Below are positions 37,601 to 48,300 of a stretch of 64,000 nucleotides of DNA, in pieces. The DNA lies in NCBI GenBank assembly GCA_945859605.1, contig OX243824.1, positions 18,766,267 to 18,830,266 of the forward strand, read 5' to 3'. How positions within the stretch are numbered: position 1 is the first letter of the stretch; the number at the start of each line of letters is the position of its first letter. The notes under the pieces are model-generated. The model worked only from the letters and a program-made list of their open reading frames with translations. It made no database searches and was not told where the DNA came from. The DNA is from Lumbricus rubellus (taxonomy: Eukaryota > Annelida > Clitellata > Crassiclitellata > Lumbricidae). Both the position numbers and the translations under genes were made by a program.

Positions 37601-38284
37601 TGCTACTACTACCACTACCGCTACCAGTGCCTACCACTGTTATCACTATTAATATTATTAGTATTATTGTGCTTACTGTATTGGGATTATTACTCAGCGC
37701 CATCGAGTGATGCTTGATTGCTGCATATTGGTTCTCGTCATATGTATGTGTAATAACAATGATAGGCCTAAAAATAATTATTATAGGTCCTAAATAACAC
37801 CGAGTATTGAAAGGTGGATGCGAAAAGCTCATATTCATCGAAATATTATGGTAGGTCAATATGTCAAAGACTTTAAAACAAATTTGCGATTATGAAAGAA
37901 GAGGGCATACTCTGAACATTGTTGGAAAGCACTGCAAAAGTTGTAATAGTTTATACACATTTATTACACATAACTGCTCCAGCAATTTTTCCACTGAAAA
38001 AATCTTAAACAGTCATTTAAAATTATTTTTATACATAACCTCGAACTGTTCGATTTGCCAACGTGCACGAATTATGTTAAAAAAACACAATAATCATCAA
38101 CACCTTAGATACGTGGTGCCAATAAGAAAGAACTTTGATCCTCTGTATCAGATTGACTATTGTCTGAATAGACTGAGCTGAAACTGTTTCATAACTATTC
38201 CTCTATATTTCTATACCAGCACTTCTATGTCATGTTGCCTTTATATCAAATTATACTATTGTTACCAACTGTAATTGTGCAAAA
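37601..38284. other. No gene recognised
   Basis: Simple TAC/CACTAC sequence, then unassigned DNA. An open frame of 106 codons at 37861-38181 (+) and one of 101 codons at 38285-38590 (-) have no recognisable homology and are not called. Confidence 0.35.
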
Positions 38285-38739
38285 TCACATTTCAGTAGAC
38301 ATCAGCAACCAAGTCGACAAAGAAGAAAATCTATGAACAGAACAATGCTCTAGAAATTCCTTCTCTTTTTCAAACAATTCATCACACGCAAGAGATTTAG
38401 ACAAAGATACTTCAGCAGAGTTTGGTAACATAATACATTCTAGATCTTTAATATTCGGTAAACAAAATTCAATAACGCTAGAATCCGGATACCTGTTTTT
38501 AAAGAAACGTTTAACCTGCTTATCAACGAGGTATGCACTATCAGATGTGGTGTAATTATCAGATACGTCAGTATGCACTTTACTTCCCATATCCAGACCA
38601 TGTAGCTTTGTTCCTGAATATAGTTTTAACTACTCTGCTGAAGAACTGGTTTTGGTATACGGTTTGTTTGCATCTTGCTAACTCAATTATATGAGTTCTT
38701 CTTTGACTCTCTAGAATGCCAAGTTCATTGCTTCCTTAA

Positions 38740-38937
38740 TCAGAAACCTCACATGTTTTTTTTATCTCTTATTTTTTCATGAGTTCCTAGATGTCTCTTT
38801 AAAGTACCCACAACTGCAAATAGTTCCTCACATACCTGACATATATGTATGGTTTCTGTTCAGTATGACAGATACTCATGTGCGTATTCAAATGACGACC
38901 TGATTTCTGATATACATGTACATGTAGCTGACACCTA
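38740..38937 (-). pseudogene. Decayed zinc fingers beyond the stop of the C2H2 gene
   Basis: Past the stop of the zinc-finger ORF the minus strand still encodes finger pieces in shifted frames. HLNTHMSICHTEQKPY lies near 38870-38915, and CQVCEELFAVVGTLKRHLGTH then EK at about 38775-38850. At least one more finger and a linker were lost by frameshift. Confidence 0.65.
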
Positions 38938-40152
38938 TTATGATCTCTCGCTAGTATGGACTTTCATGTGTCCTTTCAGCACAGAACCGCTAGTAAACGT
39001 TTTCTGGCATACCTGGCACATGTATGGCCTTTCGTCAGTATGGATTCTCATGTGCCTATTCATATTACCACAATGAGCAAATGTTTTCTGGCATAACTGG
39101 CACATGTATGGCTTTTCTCCGTTATGGATTCTCTTGTGCCTATTCAGAGAAGAATATTCAGCAAATGATTTCTCGCAGAGATGACATTTGTATTGTTTTT
39201 CACGATTATGAGTTCTAGCATGTACTTTCAGATTACTACAGTGGGAAAATGCTTTCTGGCATAATTGACATATGTGTGACTTTTCACCAGTATGGATTTT
39301 CATGTGCGAATTCAAATTACCACACCGAGCAAATGCTTTCTGGCACAACTGGCACATATATGGTTTTACGCCAGTATGGATTCTCCTATGTATTTTGAGA
39401 CTACCACAATGAGAAAAGGCTTTCTGACATAAGTGACACTTGTATGGCTTTTCGCCAGTATGGACATTCATGTGCACTTTCAGATCACTAGTGTGAGAAA
39501 ATGCTTTCTGGCATAACTGGCAAATATATGGCTTTTCACCCGTGTGGATTTTTATGTGCAGATTCAGATAACTACAATGAGCAAATGTTTTCTGACAAAA
39601 CTGGCACATGTATGGTTTTTCGCCAGTGTGTGTTCTCTCATGTATTTTCAGATAACCACAACGAGGAAATGTTTTCTGACATAACTGGCACATGTATGGT
39701 TTTTCGCCAGTGTGGATCCTCGCGTGCCTATTCAGAGAATTTGATTCACCAAATGATTTGTAACAAACATGGCATCTGTATGGTTTTTCTCCAGAATGGA
39801 TTCTCATGTGCCTTTTCAGAGAATCAGATAATGCAAATAATTTCTCGCATAGATGACATTTGTATGGTTTTTCACCAGTATGGGTTCTAATATGTATTTT
39901 CAGTTGACCACATGAAGAAAATGCTTTCTGACATAACTGGCACTTGTGTGGCTTCTCGCCAGTATGAATTTTCATGTGCAAACCCAAGCCAACGGCTGTA
40001 GTAAGTGATTTATCACACAACACACATTTGTGTGGTTCCATTCCAGTATGAGTCCTCATGTGTCTCTTCAGATTATAACCCTGATCAAAGGACTTGCAAC
40101 ATAGCTGGCACTTGTATTGTTTTTCTCCCACATGGGCCATCGCATTTGCCAT
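38938..40152 (-). CDS. C2H2 zinc-finger protein with 14 fingers
   Basis: 404 residues in one exon, almost wholly fingers of the form C-x2-C-x12-H-x3-H joined by HTGEKPY-type linkers, as in Kruppel-like DNA-binding proteins. I count 14 fingers. Recognition-helix positions vary strongly between fingers (for example DQGYNLKR, SSCGQLKI, ALSDSLKR, GESNSLNR, SHTSDLKV). It starts MANAMAHVGEKQYKC with no KRAB, ZAD or BTB domain, and no splice acceptor was used to define the start. A nuclear DNA-binding role is inferred from the family. The ORF ends HTSERS-stop in what would be a linker, with decayed fingers continuing downstream. Confidence 0.85.
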   Translation of the reverse strand: MANAMAHVGEKQYKCQLCCKSFDQGYNLKRHMRTHTGMEPHKCVLCDKSLTTAVGLGLHMKIHTGEKPHKCQLCQKAFSSCGQLKIHIRTHTGEKPYKCHLCEKLFALSDSLKRHMRIHSGEKPYRCHVCYKSFGESNSLNRHARIHTGEKPYMCQLCQKTFPRCGYLKIHERTHTGEKPYMCQFCQKTFAHCSYLNLHIKIHTGEKPYICQLCQKAFSHTSDLKVHMNVHTGEKPYKCHLCQKAFSHCGSLKIHRRIHTGVKPYMCQLCQKAFARCGNLNSHMKIHTGEKSHICQLCQKAFSHCSNLKVHARTHNREKQYKCHLCEKSFAEYSSLNRHKRIHNGEKPYMCQLCQKTFAHCGNMNRHMRIHTDERPYMCQVCQKTFTSGSVLKGHMKVHTSERS

Positions 40153-40954
40153 AGCTTACTAACTTAAATGACAACTTCACAGTTGATCTCCAACGTGATT
40201 TCTTTGACAACCTGTCAGTTAATCCAGTTCAGTATGCAGTTTTTTAAATAGGCTAATTGGAGCCTTTGTAATTTTATACACAATTGCATGCAAGTGAATC
40301 TTGAAGCTCCTGAAGAACACAGTCTTTTCCTTCATGTACTTTCTAAAAGTGAACAGTAGAATACACTCAATTTTTTTTACAATATTCAAAATATATAATA
40401 CTAGGTGAAGTATACGGCTTCGGGCGGGAAATTTCGGATTTTCGCCACTGTGACGCCTCACCCCAATCCCACTCCGCCCTTCTCACCCCGCCCTCTTCCA
40501 TTGCAGTTCCAAACCGGTCACTCCCAACTCTTGTACCCTGCATGCCACCCCACACAGCCCCAACCCGGCGTGCCGGTCCAGCGCATTGCAAGAGGCGCTT
40601 TATAAACGTTCAGGTATGAGATTAATTATTATTATTGTCATTACTTTATCTTACCCTTTGATCATCCGTTATTACATTCATTTAGTGAATCCATTTGAAT
40701 TGCGTGGGGCCAAGAAGTTGAAAAAACGACGTCGGGAGCAATGGCGACACGATAAATTAATTATTATTGTACAGCGGTGAAATGGCCGCCTTAATTTTGC
40801 AGCGCTAACTACCGAATCGAAATTTTAAACGGCTATATGATGGGAAGGGTAATATTCTGGGATGGCGAACCTTTTTTGTCCGGCGCTAAGCAGTATTCCT
40901 GGAATATTTGGGAGCAATTCAGGGTTGTTTTAAGGAATTGTTAGAACTGCACAA

Positions 40955-41085
40955 CTTCTTTTTCTCCCCATCCTTCATGGTAAATTACTTCCAATCGGAG
41001 GACAATGACCATTTTTTGCTAGTTTTAACTCTACAGAAGTGCTTCTACAACTGCACAAATCCATTTAACAATGTAAAATATGCGT
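40955..41085 (+). repeat. Dispersed repeat, copy 2 (partner at 15600-15745)
   Basis: CATCCTTCATGGTAAATTACTTCCAATCGG and ACAGAAGTGCTTCTACAACTGCACAAATCCATTTA match the earlier copy in the same orientation. Confidence 0.6.
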
Positions 41086-41532
41086 TGGCTTTCTGGCATG
41101 GAGAAAAAAAAATATATTAAACGAAGATAATCCGCATGTAGCCCACATATTGGCACATAATTAGGTCTACTATTGACGAGATAAACGAGCGATGGATTTA
41201 CAAACGGTCCAATATTATTGCGATCCGCCAGTTACTACGCTTCATACTAGGCTTACTAGGCAACGTAGGCATAGTAATTATAGGGAGCATTCTACAGAAA
41301 GGGTAACCAATAATGCAAATTGTTAAAACTGATTGCTAATCGGACGACTCACATGAAGCAACTTTTAAAGACTAGATTTGAAATTAATAACTGTTAATCA
41401 ACAGGCTGCTAATATTGGTGACGTCAACATTTTCCTTCTCGTCTACGTAAACAAGGAGCTTATATCGCAGTAAAAGAGATGTCGAACCAAATCAACCAGG
41501 CCTAGTGATGTAATAGTATAAGCTTAGCCTAC

Positions 41533-41571
41533 AGCAAAGATATTAGAGTCTACGACTCTAATATCTTTGCT
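41533..41571. repeat. Perfect 18-bp hairpin
   Basis: AGCAAAGATATTAGAGTC, three-base loop TAC, then its exact reverse complement. There is no neighbouring gene and the function is unknown. Confidence 0.85.
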
Positions 41572-41639
41572 TACAGTTAAGAAGCATAATATTAAATAGG
41601 ATAGGTCTATGTGGTGTTTGAAAAATTTACGATCTTTGG

Positions 41640-41882
41640 CAGTGGCGCAACTAGGGGGGTGCTGGGGGGTGCTTGAGCACCCCCCAGGCTAAAAAGGTGA
41701 CCCACGCAATTTTTCCAAATCCGATGAGTTTTTTGGTACGTGGGGGGGGGGGGGGAGGGGTCATTCGGTCTTTAAGATTACACAATCAAGCAAGTTCCTT
41801 TGGCACTCGCTACTTCGCACCATCGGCGCTTACAATAATAATTCTGAGCACCCCCCAGGAAAATTTTCTGGTTGCGCCCCTG
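41640..41882. mobile_element. hAT-type MITE, 243 bp
   Basis: Exact 8-bp target duplication ATCTTTGG (41632-41639 and 41883-41890). Ends CAGTGGCGCAACTAG and CTGGTTGCGCCCCTG are inverted. The interior contains GAGCACCCCCCAGG twice. Confidence 0.85.
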
Positions 41883-42279
41883 ATCTTTGGGTAAGCATTA
41901 GGCCTATTATAATATTATATGGACATAACATGTCCTGGGCATGACGTTAAACTGCATGACGTTAAACTGCATCCATTCTCCGCCACAGGGGACCATCAAC
42001 TTCCCTGTGCCGGCCCTAAGCCCGGGAAAAGAAGGAAGGTTTCCCGGATGGGTGGCGATACTCCGGCAGTAGAAGACCAAGACGAGTGAAATCCGCAAAA
42101 ACCACGACACAAGTGACATAGCAACCCAGTTGCTTCAAGGTGTCATGATGTGAAGCAGACATGCACAGGCCAGTCAGGACAGACCGGTGGAGAGAGTCGG
42201 TGGAGAGAGCATGGGACACATACGGGCATTGACCCAAGTTGTCCTTTATGCCTCTTTCCTAACATTCTCTTCAAGCAGA

Positions 42280-42435
42280 CAAGACGGTCCAGCTACTCCA
42301 AGATATAATGGCATGGAGTAGACCTGCTAGCCTGTAGAAACTGGCAGATGACACGAGACAGGCTCAGACAGAGAGTGGCGTCGGACACCTACGGGTGTTG
42401 CGCCTATGGTTTTTGATGATGATGATGGACATAAC
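42280..42435 (+). mobile_element. Possible LINE 3' end with GATGATGAT tail
   Basis: A short frame ends MTRDRLRQRVASDTYGC...YGF, then a stop and GATGATGATGATGG. It resembles the last residues and tail of some non-LTR retrotransposons. The homology is too short to be sure. Confidence 0.35.
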
Positions 42436-42439
42436 AATT

Positions 42440-44271
42440 AAAACCGCTTAAATGCGTCTATAATAAACTTTAAGGTCTAAGCCTAAGGTAGCCTATAGTT
42501 GGTCTATGTATCGATCAATCCATCAATAGGCCTACCCAGAGCCTTCTATTACAGTAATAGAAGGTTCTTGGCCTACCTTATTGATCACATTAAAATAGGC
42601 CTACATGCAAACAATTAAGTTAAACATTCACGTATACCGTGGCGTCAATGGTCAAACCAAAGAAACAGAGGCGAGAGAAAGCTGAGGAAAGACCACTAGA
42701 GATCGAACTGATAGGGAAGCCCTTTCCAAATAGAGGGACCTGTGCACTACGCAGGCAAATGACCTGGATTATTCCATGGCTGTCCTGACGCGGGGGAACG
42801 AAGAGGTCATGTCGACCAGATCATATAATTATTACGTAGACCTAAATAAATCGTATTTTCAATCGACCTTCCCTGCTGCCCCGAATGATCCGAATCACCA
42901 TGATCTTTCGTCTTCCAACTCTCGACCTAAACGCCGCCAGCTCTGATTCTTTAGTACCACTTAATTCCCAGGACTTCGACCTCCTTCGGACTACTCTTTT
43001 GGACAACCCTTCTGCCTTGAAAAAGCGCCCGTGAAGTGCCCTGCGCTTGGGGTTCGAGTGGAGCTTTAGAAATTTGGAAGTTACGATTGCGACCACAGAT
43101 AATGTTTACGGTTTGGGGATAGTAGGCCAAAGCAAGTCCTTTGCTTACAATATTGCTCACTACCATCGAGTAGACCCTAATGCTTGGTTTGTGCATAGTG
43201 TCTCTCGTTGAATGTGTATGTAATAACAGCGATATTATAGCTTCTATAGGGTCTTTATAGGCCTAATATAATCCCCGCTATTCACCAAATTAATGTTGAA
43301 AGATAGATGCGTAAGGCTGATCATAGTCATGGAGATGTCACGGTGTATACACGAACAAATTTAATATGCAGAGAAATAGAAGCATAGCAGGAACATAGCT
43401 GAAACACAATTTCACATCACATAATAGCAGTGTTTAAGAGCAAAGAGAAACTTTAAAGATTGAGCATCTAAGGCATTGGACCATCGGCGCTCATTCACTC
43501 AAAAGTCACCATCGTACCGAATTGAGAATGTTTCAGTAAACGGGTCCAGTCTCCAAATCGCAGGAAAGCGAATTTCAAGAAAACAAACACACAGTTAGCC
43601 TAAGTAATGCCGCATAAGAAAAGGACCCACAACTTGGGTTGAAGCAGGCTAATTCGTACCACCATCATCAGTAAAAATTCTGAAAATAATGACGCATTCA
43701 CGTTATAAAAATTAATGGAAATATATGGCGTCTAATTTGGTAGGCTATAATTTGTAGTACAATGTGCCTGAAAGATGAAATTGTTGGAAAACTTGCTTAA
43801 AGTTATGCTCGTGGCTTACGGCCTACACTTGACGCACACATGCACATTTTGCATCTGAAGGATACAAAAACATAGTAAGGGCCTACTCCCATTGTATAAC
43901 ATTGTGCATCATCCTGTTTTTCCCCCAGAAATTTTGCTGATCGTGACATGAATCAATCCAGCTTTTAAGCATCTATTTCCAGACTGATAGCCTACCTCGG
44001 GAATACTGACGCCGTATCGTGGACCCTTTAGGCCTACAAGCGATATTTATAAAATTAAAAAACCTGCAATATTCTAGATTTCATTAACCACCGAGCTAAA
44101 CTGTTATACGCGGAGTCAGCGTCCTATAATAATGAATGCCAGTGAAAACCCAATCTCGATATTACGATGGGCGACCATGCTCAAAGGTCCGTGCCTCAGT
44201 AAATAAATCCCGGCTTGTGGTCCCTTTTCATATGCGACATCACACGTTATTATTCAGGCCGAGATGGGCCA
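42440..44271. other. Intergenic, no gene recognised
   Basis: No supported gene. A hairpin AACCTTCTATTACTG type (CCTTCTATTACAGTAATAGAAGG) lies at 42542-42564. Confidence 0.4.
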
Positions 44272-44345
44272 TTAACCCTTTAACGACCAGTGTGTACTAA
44301 AATGCATTGAAAACATAATTATGTAGATGGTCATTAAAGGGTTAA
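44272..44345. repeat. TTAA-bordered miniature palindromic element, copy 5
   Basis: TTAA at 44272-44275 and 44342-44345. Ends CCCTTTAACGACCA and TGGTCATTAAAGGG are inverted. Confidence 0.65.
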
Positions 44346-44571
44346 CGCGTAGATCTTGCACGATGAAGTGACCCGGCTGGCTCTATATGAGTTCAATCGG
44401 TGGACACCGGACATTGCTCCGAAGCAGCAGTAGGCAATGAAGAAGAATTGTTCTTTTTTGGCATGTGGCTGTGTACTTCTGATTTATCAGATTCGTCTTT
44501 TGGCTTCTGCGCTTTCGTAGCCGTTATCTAAGAAAGTTAACACTTGCATTTTACAATCGCGACAACAAGAA

Positions 44572-44655
44572 TTCATTCATTCATTCATTCCTAAAACTTA
44601 TATAGCGCCCCTTCAAGAAGTCTAATCAGAGGCGCTCCCAGCCCAGCCACGGCTA
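44572..44655 (-). repeat. LINE/SINE 3' tail fragment, reverse
   Basis: The reverse complement reads GCCGTGGCTGGGCTGGGAGCGCCTCTGATTAGACTTCTTGAAGGGGCGCTATATAAG, then GAATGAATGAATG. A plus-strand counterpart lies at 45805-45890. Confidence 0.6.
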
Positions 44656-44973
44656 AAAAGATAGGTAATAAATAGGTAATAGGTAATAAATGATAGCAAG
44701 GCCACATTGATAGGCTCTATGTGCCCTATGTAGACGGCTCAATCCTTGCCTTTGCCACGCTTTGAATTCTATCAAGTCGAAAATCGGCGAATTCACTGTT
44801 CATGTAACCACAAATCAAGCTAAGCCACAAACTTAATAAATTAAAAATTAGTTAGAGAACTAGAATAAAATAAACAAATTAAAACAGACTGAGCACATCA
44901 GCGAGCAGCTGGAAGCGCCTCAACAATCGACATTCTTTTCTCTGGGTCTTTCACACTGGAAGCGCCTTTGATT

Positions 44974-44974
44974 A

Positions 44975-45010
<36 letters not shown>

Positions 45011-45230
45011 CTTTTCTTTAATGAAACCCCCTGCAAGACGCACTGCGCTTTACATTTACAAGTTATGCAGTAGACTAATTTTAATTAAACTTAACTACCA
45101 ATTGAGCAGACAGCTTTGCAATTACAATGGCGTTAATAGCAGCCTACAAATCAAATCCGCCCAACGGGGGCTCGAACTCACTACCTCTCGCACTCTACGC
45201 CAGCGTGTTATCCATTGCGCTACCGGCCCC
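44974..45230 (-). mobile_element. tRNA-derived SINE, 257 bp
   Basis: On the minus strand a tRNA-like head holds an A box (TAGCGCAATGG) and a B box (GAGTTCGAGCC). The body TAATTGCAAAGCTGTCTGCTC is shared with 27816-28337, and the 3' end is (ATT)n. A perfect 10-bp target duplication GCCTTTGATT lies at 44964-44973 and 45231-45240. It inserted into an older LINE-type tail (GAAGCGCCTTTGATT...GGCGCTTAATAAATTCAT). Confidence 0.85.
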
Positions 45231-45331
45231 GCCTTTGATTGGTGCGCCCTGCGAAGGCGCTTAATAAATTCATAACTACAAAATGGCGGTTCAAAACATA
45301 TCACAAAACGACACACACACATATCAGTCGA

Positions 45332-48300
45332 TTACTTTGCCTTTGAGATGAATGGTCGCTGCAGCAGCGTGCTGTTCTTATCACCAGCCTCACTGTCACC
45401 AGCCTTGTTGCCGTCGGTCAACTCCTCGGTGATGCTTTCGAGTTTCGCTTTCACGGATCCCTCGATCTTTTCAGCCGCCTTCCGCGTCCTCTCGAACAGA
45501 TCCATATAGATGTCCTGGCAGACGGAGATGACTATGGTGCACCAGGACAGTCCGAAGAGGATCCAGGCGGCGATCAGCAGACGATACCAGACCATGTCGT
45601 CTGCCACGTTGGACCCTGTAATAAACCAGCAGCAACACAATAGATGAGTGATTACTTGGTATGACAAGACAAGACAGCGCCGAGCCTTTTCTACTGTGGG
45701 TCCCGCTATCTGGAATGGCCTCCCACTAAACTTGCGACTTATGCCTAGACTAAATTCACCTGCTTTTTATAAGTTGCTCAAAACCTATTATTTTAGCTGT
45801 GGCTGGGCTGGGAGCGCCTCTGAGTAGGTTTCTTGAAGAAGCGCTATATAAATTCACGAAATGAATGAAATGAATGAATGAATAAATCAAAATATATAAA
45901 ATAAGCAACTGTTTGTACTTCGGCAGAGCCAGTCCCAAGCCTATAGAAATGGGGAGGGCGGCACTGATCAATGATCCTCTTTGATATGACACAGTGTCGT
46001 TAAACAGCGGCAAGCGAAAATGAGCTTCGTGCAATCGTGTGCCTATATAACATAACATAATTTTTTTTTCGGCAACCAATTTATTCATAACATTTCGTTT
46101 AATATTACAACATGGTAGTCAAACATGTTGGCTTACCCAGGAGGCCCAATAGGGGCCGAGGATCCCGCTAGCCAGGACCACCTGAGAGCGTTGGTGACAT
46201 AATGAACCGTTTACTTTAATGTGCTATTTGGCTTGGCAGTGGTGGTTGCGGTGGTGGTTGTGGTTGTGGTGATGGTGGTGGTGGTGGTGGTGGTGGTGGT
46301 GGTGGTGATGGTATCAGTAGTACCACATAAGTAGAAGGATGTGTAGCAGTCTGACGATTTTATCCGTAAGCAAGGAAGAAATTTTACAGTCCACCCTATC
46401 CCTGCTTCAAAAAAATCAATTTAACCAATACCAACCAATAAAAACAAGAATCGAAACGCCGGGAATTTCCAAAATTTTCGATTCGACGTGCGCATACCTA
46501 AACTATGGTTCAATCCGGTGTACAGCTTGCCTATAGGATGAATTTCTCGGACATAGCGTGAGCGAGGCTGGCCAAACCACCTCAACCGCGCGTCAATGAC
46601 TCATCATCGATACTATTGGAAATCCCCGCGGTATCGATGATGCGCCATCGCGCTGTACGGGAAAAAATAAAATAGACAGACAGAAAAAAAATAATCTTGT
46701 GTATAGAAAATGACTGAAAATATTTTCACAAAAAAGAATAAAGACATGCCATCTCAATATAAAATGCAATACTCGAAGAAAACTGTTGTTGAATTACGAA
46801 AAATCGCCAAGCAGAGTGGCTTGGTTGGGTACGCGAGACTGCGAAAAGCGGAGTTGATTGCTAAAATTGAAGCCCACAGCGCACCTTCAATTTCACAACA
46901 CGTCAGTTTGCTCGATGCCCCTGTTCCCGTCCACGAATTCCCAATACTCCAACCCGTACCAGTTGCGGCAGTGCCGGCCACGACAGTACAAAAAATATTC
47001 CATAATACAAAGTCGGCGATTAATACATTCGCAGAGTGGATCGAGGGGTATATTCCTGAAGAAGAACCGAAGAGAAAAGTGAATGAAAAGTTGGAAGCAC
47101 TGAAAGTCAAAGTGAATTCTATATTCGCTAAAATTCATACGAAGACGTGCAAAATTAGAGAGACGGCCTCGGCTATCAAGGGCTTCACGAAACAATACAC
47201 GGTAGAGGGGGCTGCTGGTATTGATGCTACATCTTTTTTCAACACCATTCGAACACAGGTGGTAGACTTGTTGGTAAAAAATCGTCGAACTAAAACCAAC
47301 TTTGTCCTTACTTGCACAATGGAACGCGTTGACATGAAGACTGGGGAAGTAGATTCCAAAGATTTTCCATTCGTTTCAAAGACTGAGGTGATTCTAGACT
47401 CCACCGATGTAGGTGAAATTTATAATAGCGCGAAAGATAAAATTATGGAGTCGATGGCCGCCTTCCAGATGCGAGGCAGTAACTGGAGACTCAGTGCGGT
47501 ACAAAAATTAGAAATCAACACGGTTGTTTATAAACCGTTGAAAGGTAGTTCTTACATTCCACTGCCAAAATGTCTGACGAGTAAAAAGGCTATAATCAAT
47601 ATGAAGAACAAAGATGAAGAATGCTTCAAGTGGTGTGTAACGAGAGCTGTAAACCCGGTTGCTAGGGATTCGGAAAGAATTACGAAAGAATTAATTAGAC
47701 AGTCTGAGAAACTCAATTGGTCCGGTATCGAATTCCCTGTAGCGGCGGATGCTAATGTGATAGGTAAGTTTGAGAGAAATAATAATATTAGTATTAATGT
47801 TTTTGGTTACGAGAAATATGTGGATCTATTCCCACTATATATATCAAAGTATGAGAATGATAGGTGTGTAGATCTATTACTCATTTCTGATGAAGGGAAG
47901 AAGCATTATTGTTGGATCAAGAATTTCAACAGACTGATGGCGGTGAAAACAGAAAATACTAGTACATCAATGTACCATTGTAAAAGATGTCTAATAGGAT
48001 TCAGTAGAAAAGATTCGCTTCACAAACATACTGAGTACTGTTCGCAGCAGGACGCTCAAAAGATAGAACTTCCAGAACCTGGGACTATGCTAAGTTTTAC
48101 ACATTATTATAGAAAGATGCGTGTACCGTTTTTGTATTTTGCCGACTTTGAATCGTTCATCAAACCTATCGGTACATGTCAACCCGTTCCTAGCACGTCT
48201 TACACCAACAAGTATCAAAAACATACGCCCAGCTCGTTTTGTTATCATTTGAAATGCTTCGACGATGATGTTTATTCCCAAGAGCCGGTGAGGTTTACAG

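Noticed and set aside
37861..38590. Two unassigned frames of 106 and 101 codons near the zinc-finger gene
   Set aside because: No recognisable domain or splice support; could be exons but nothing in the sequence shows it.
46339..46536. 65-codon open frame inside both TIRs
   Set aside because: It exists in both copies only because the TIR is duplicated. It has no start context or homology and lies in the presumed leader or promoter.
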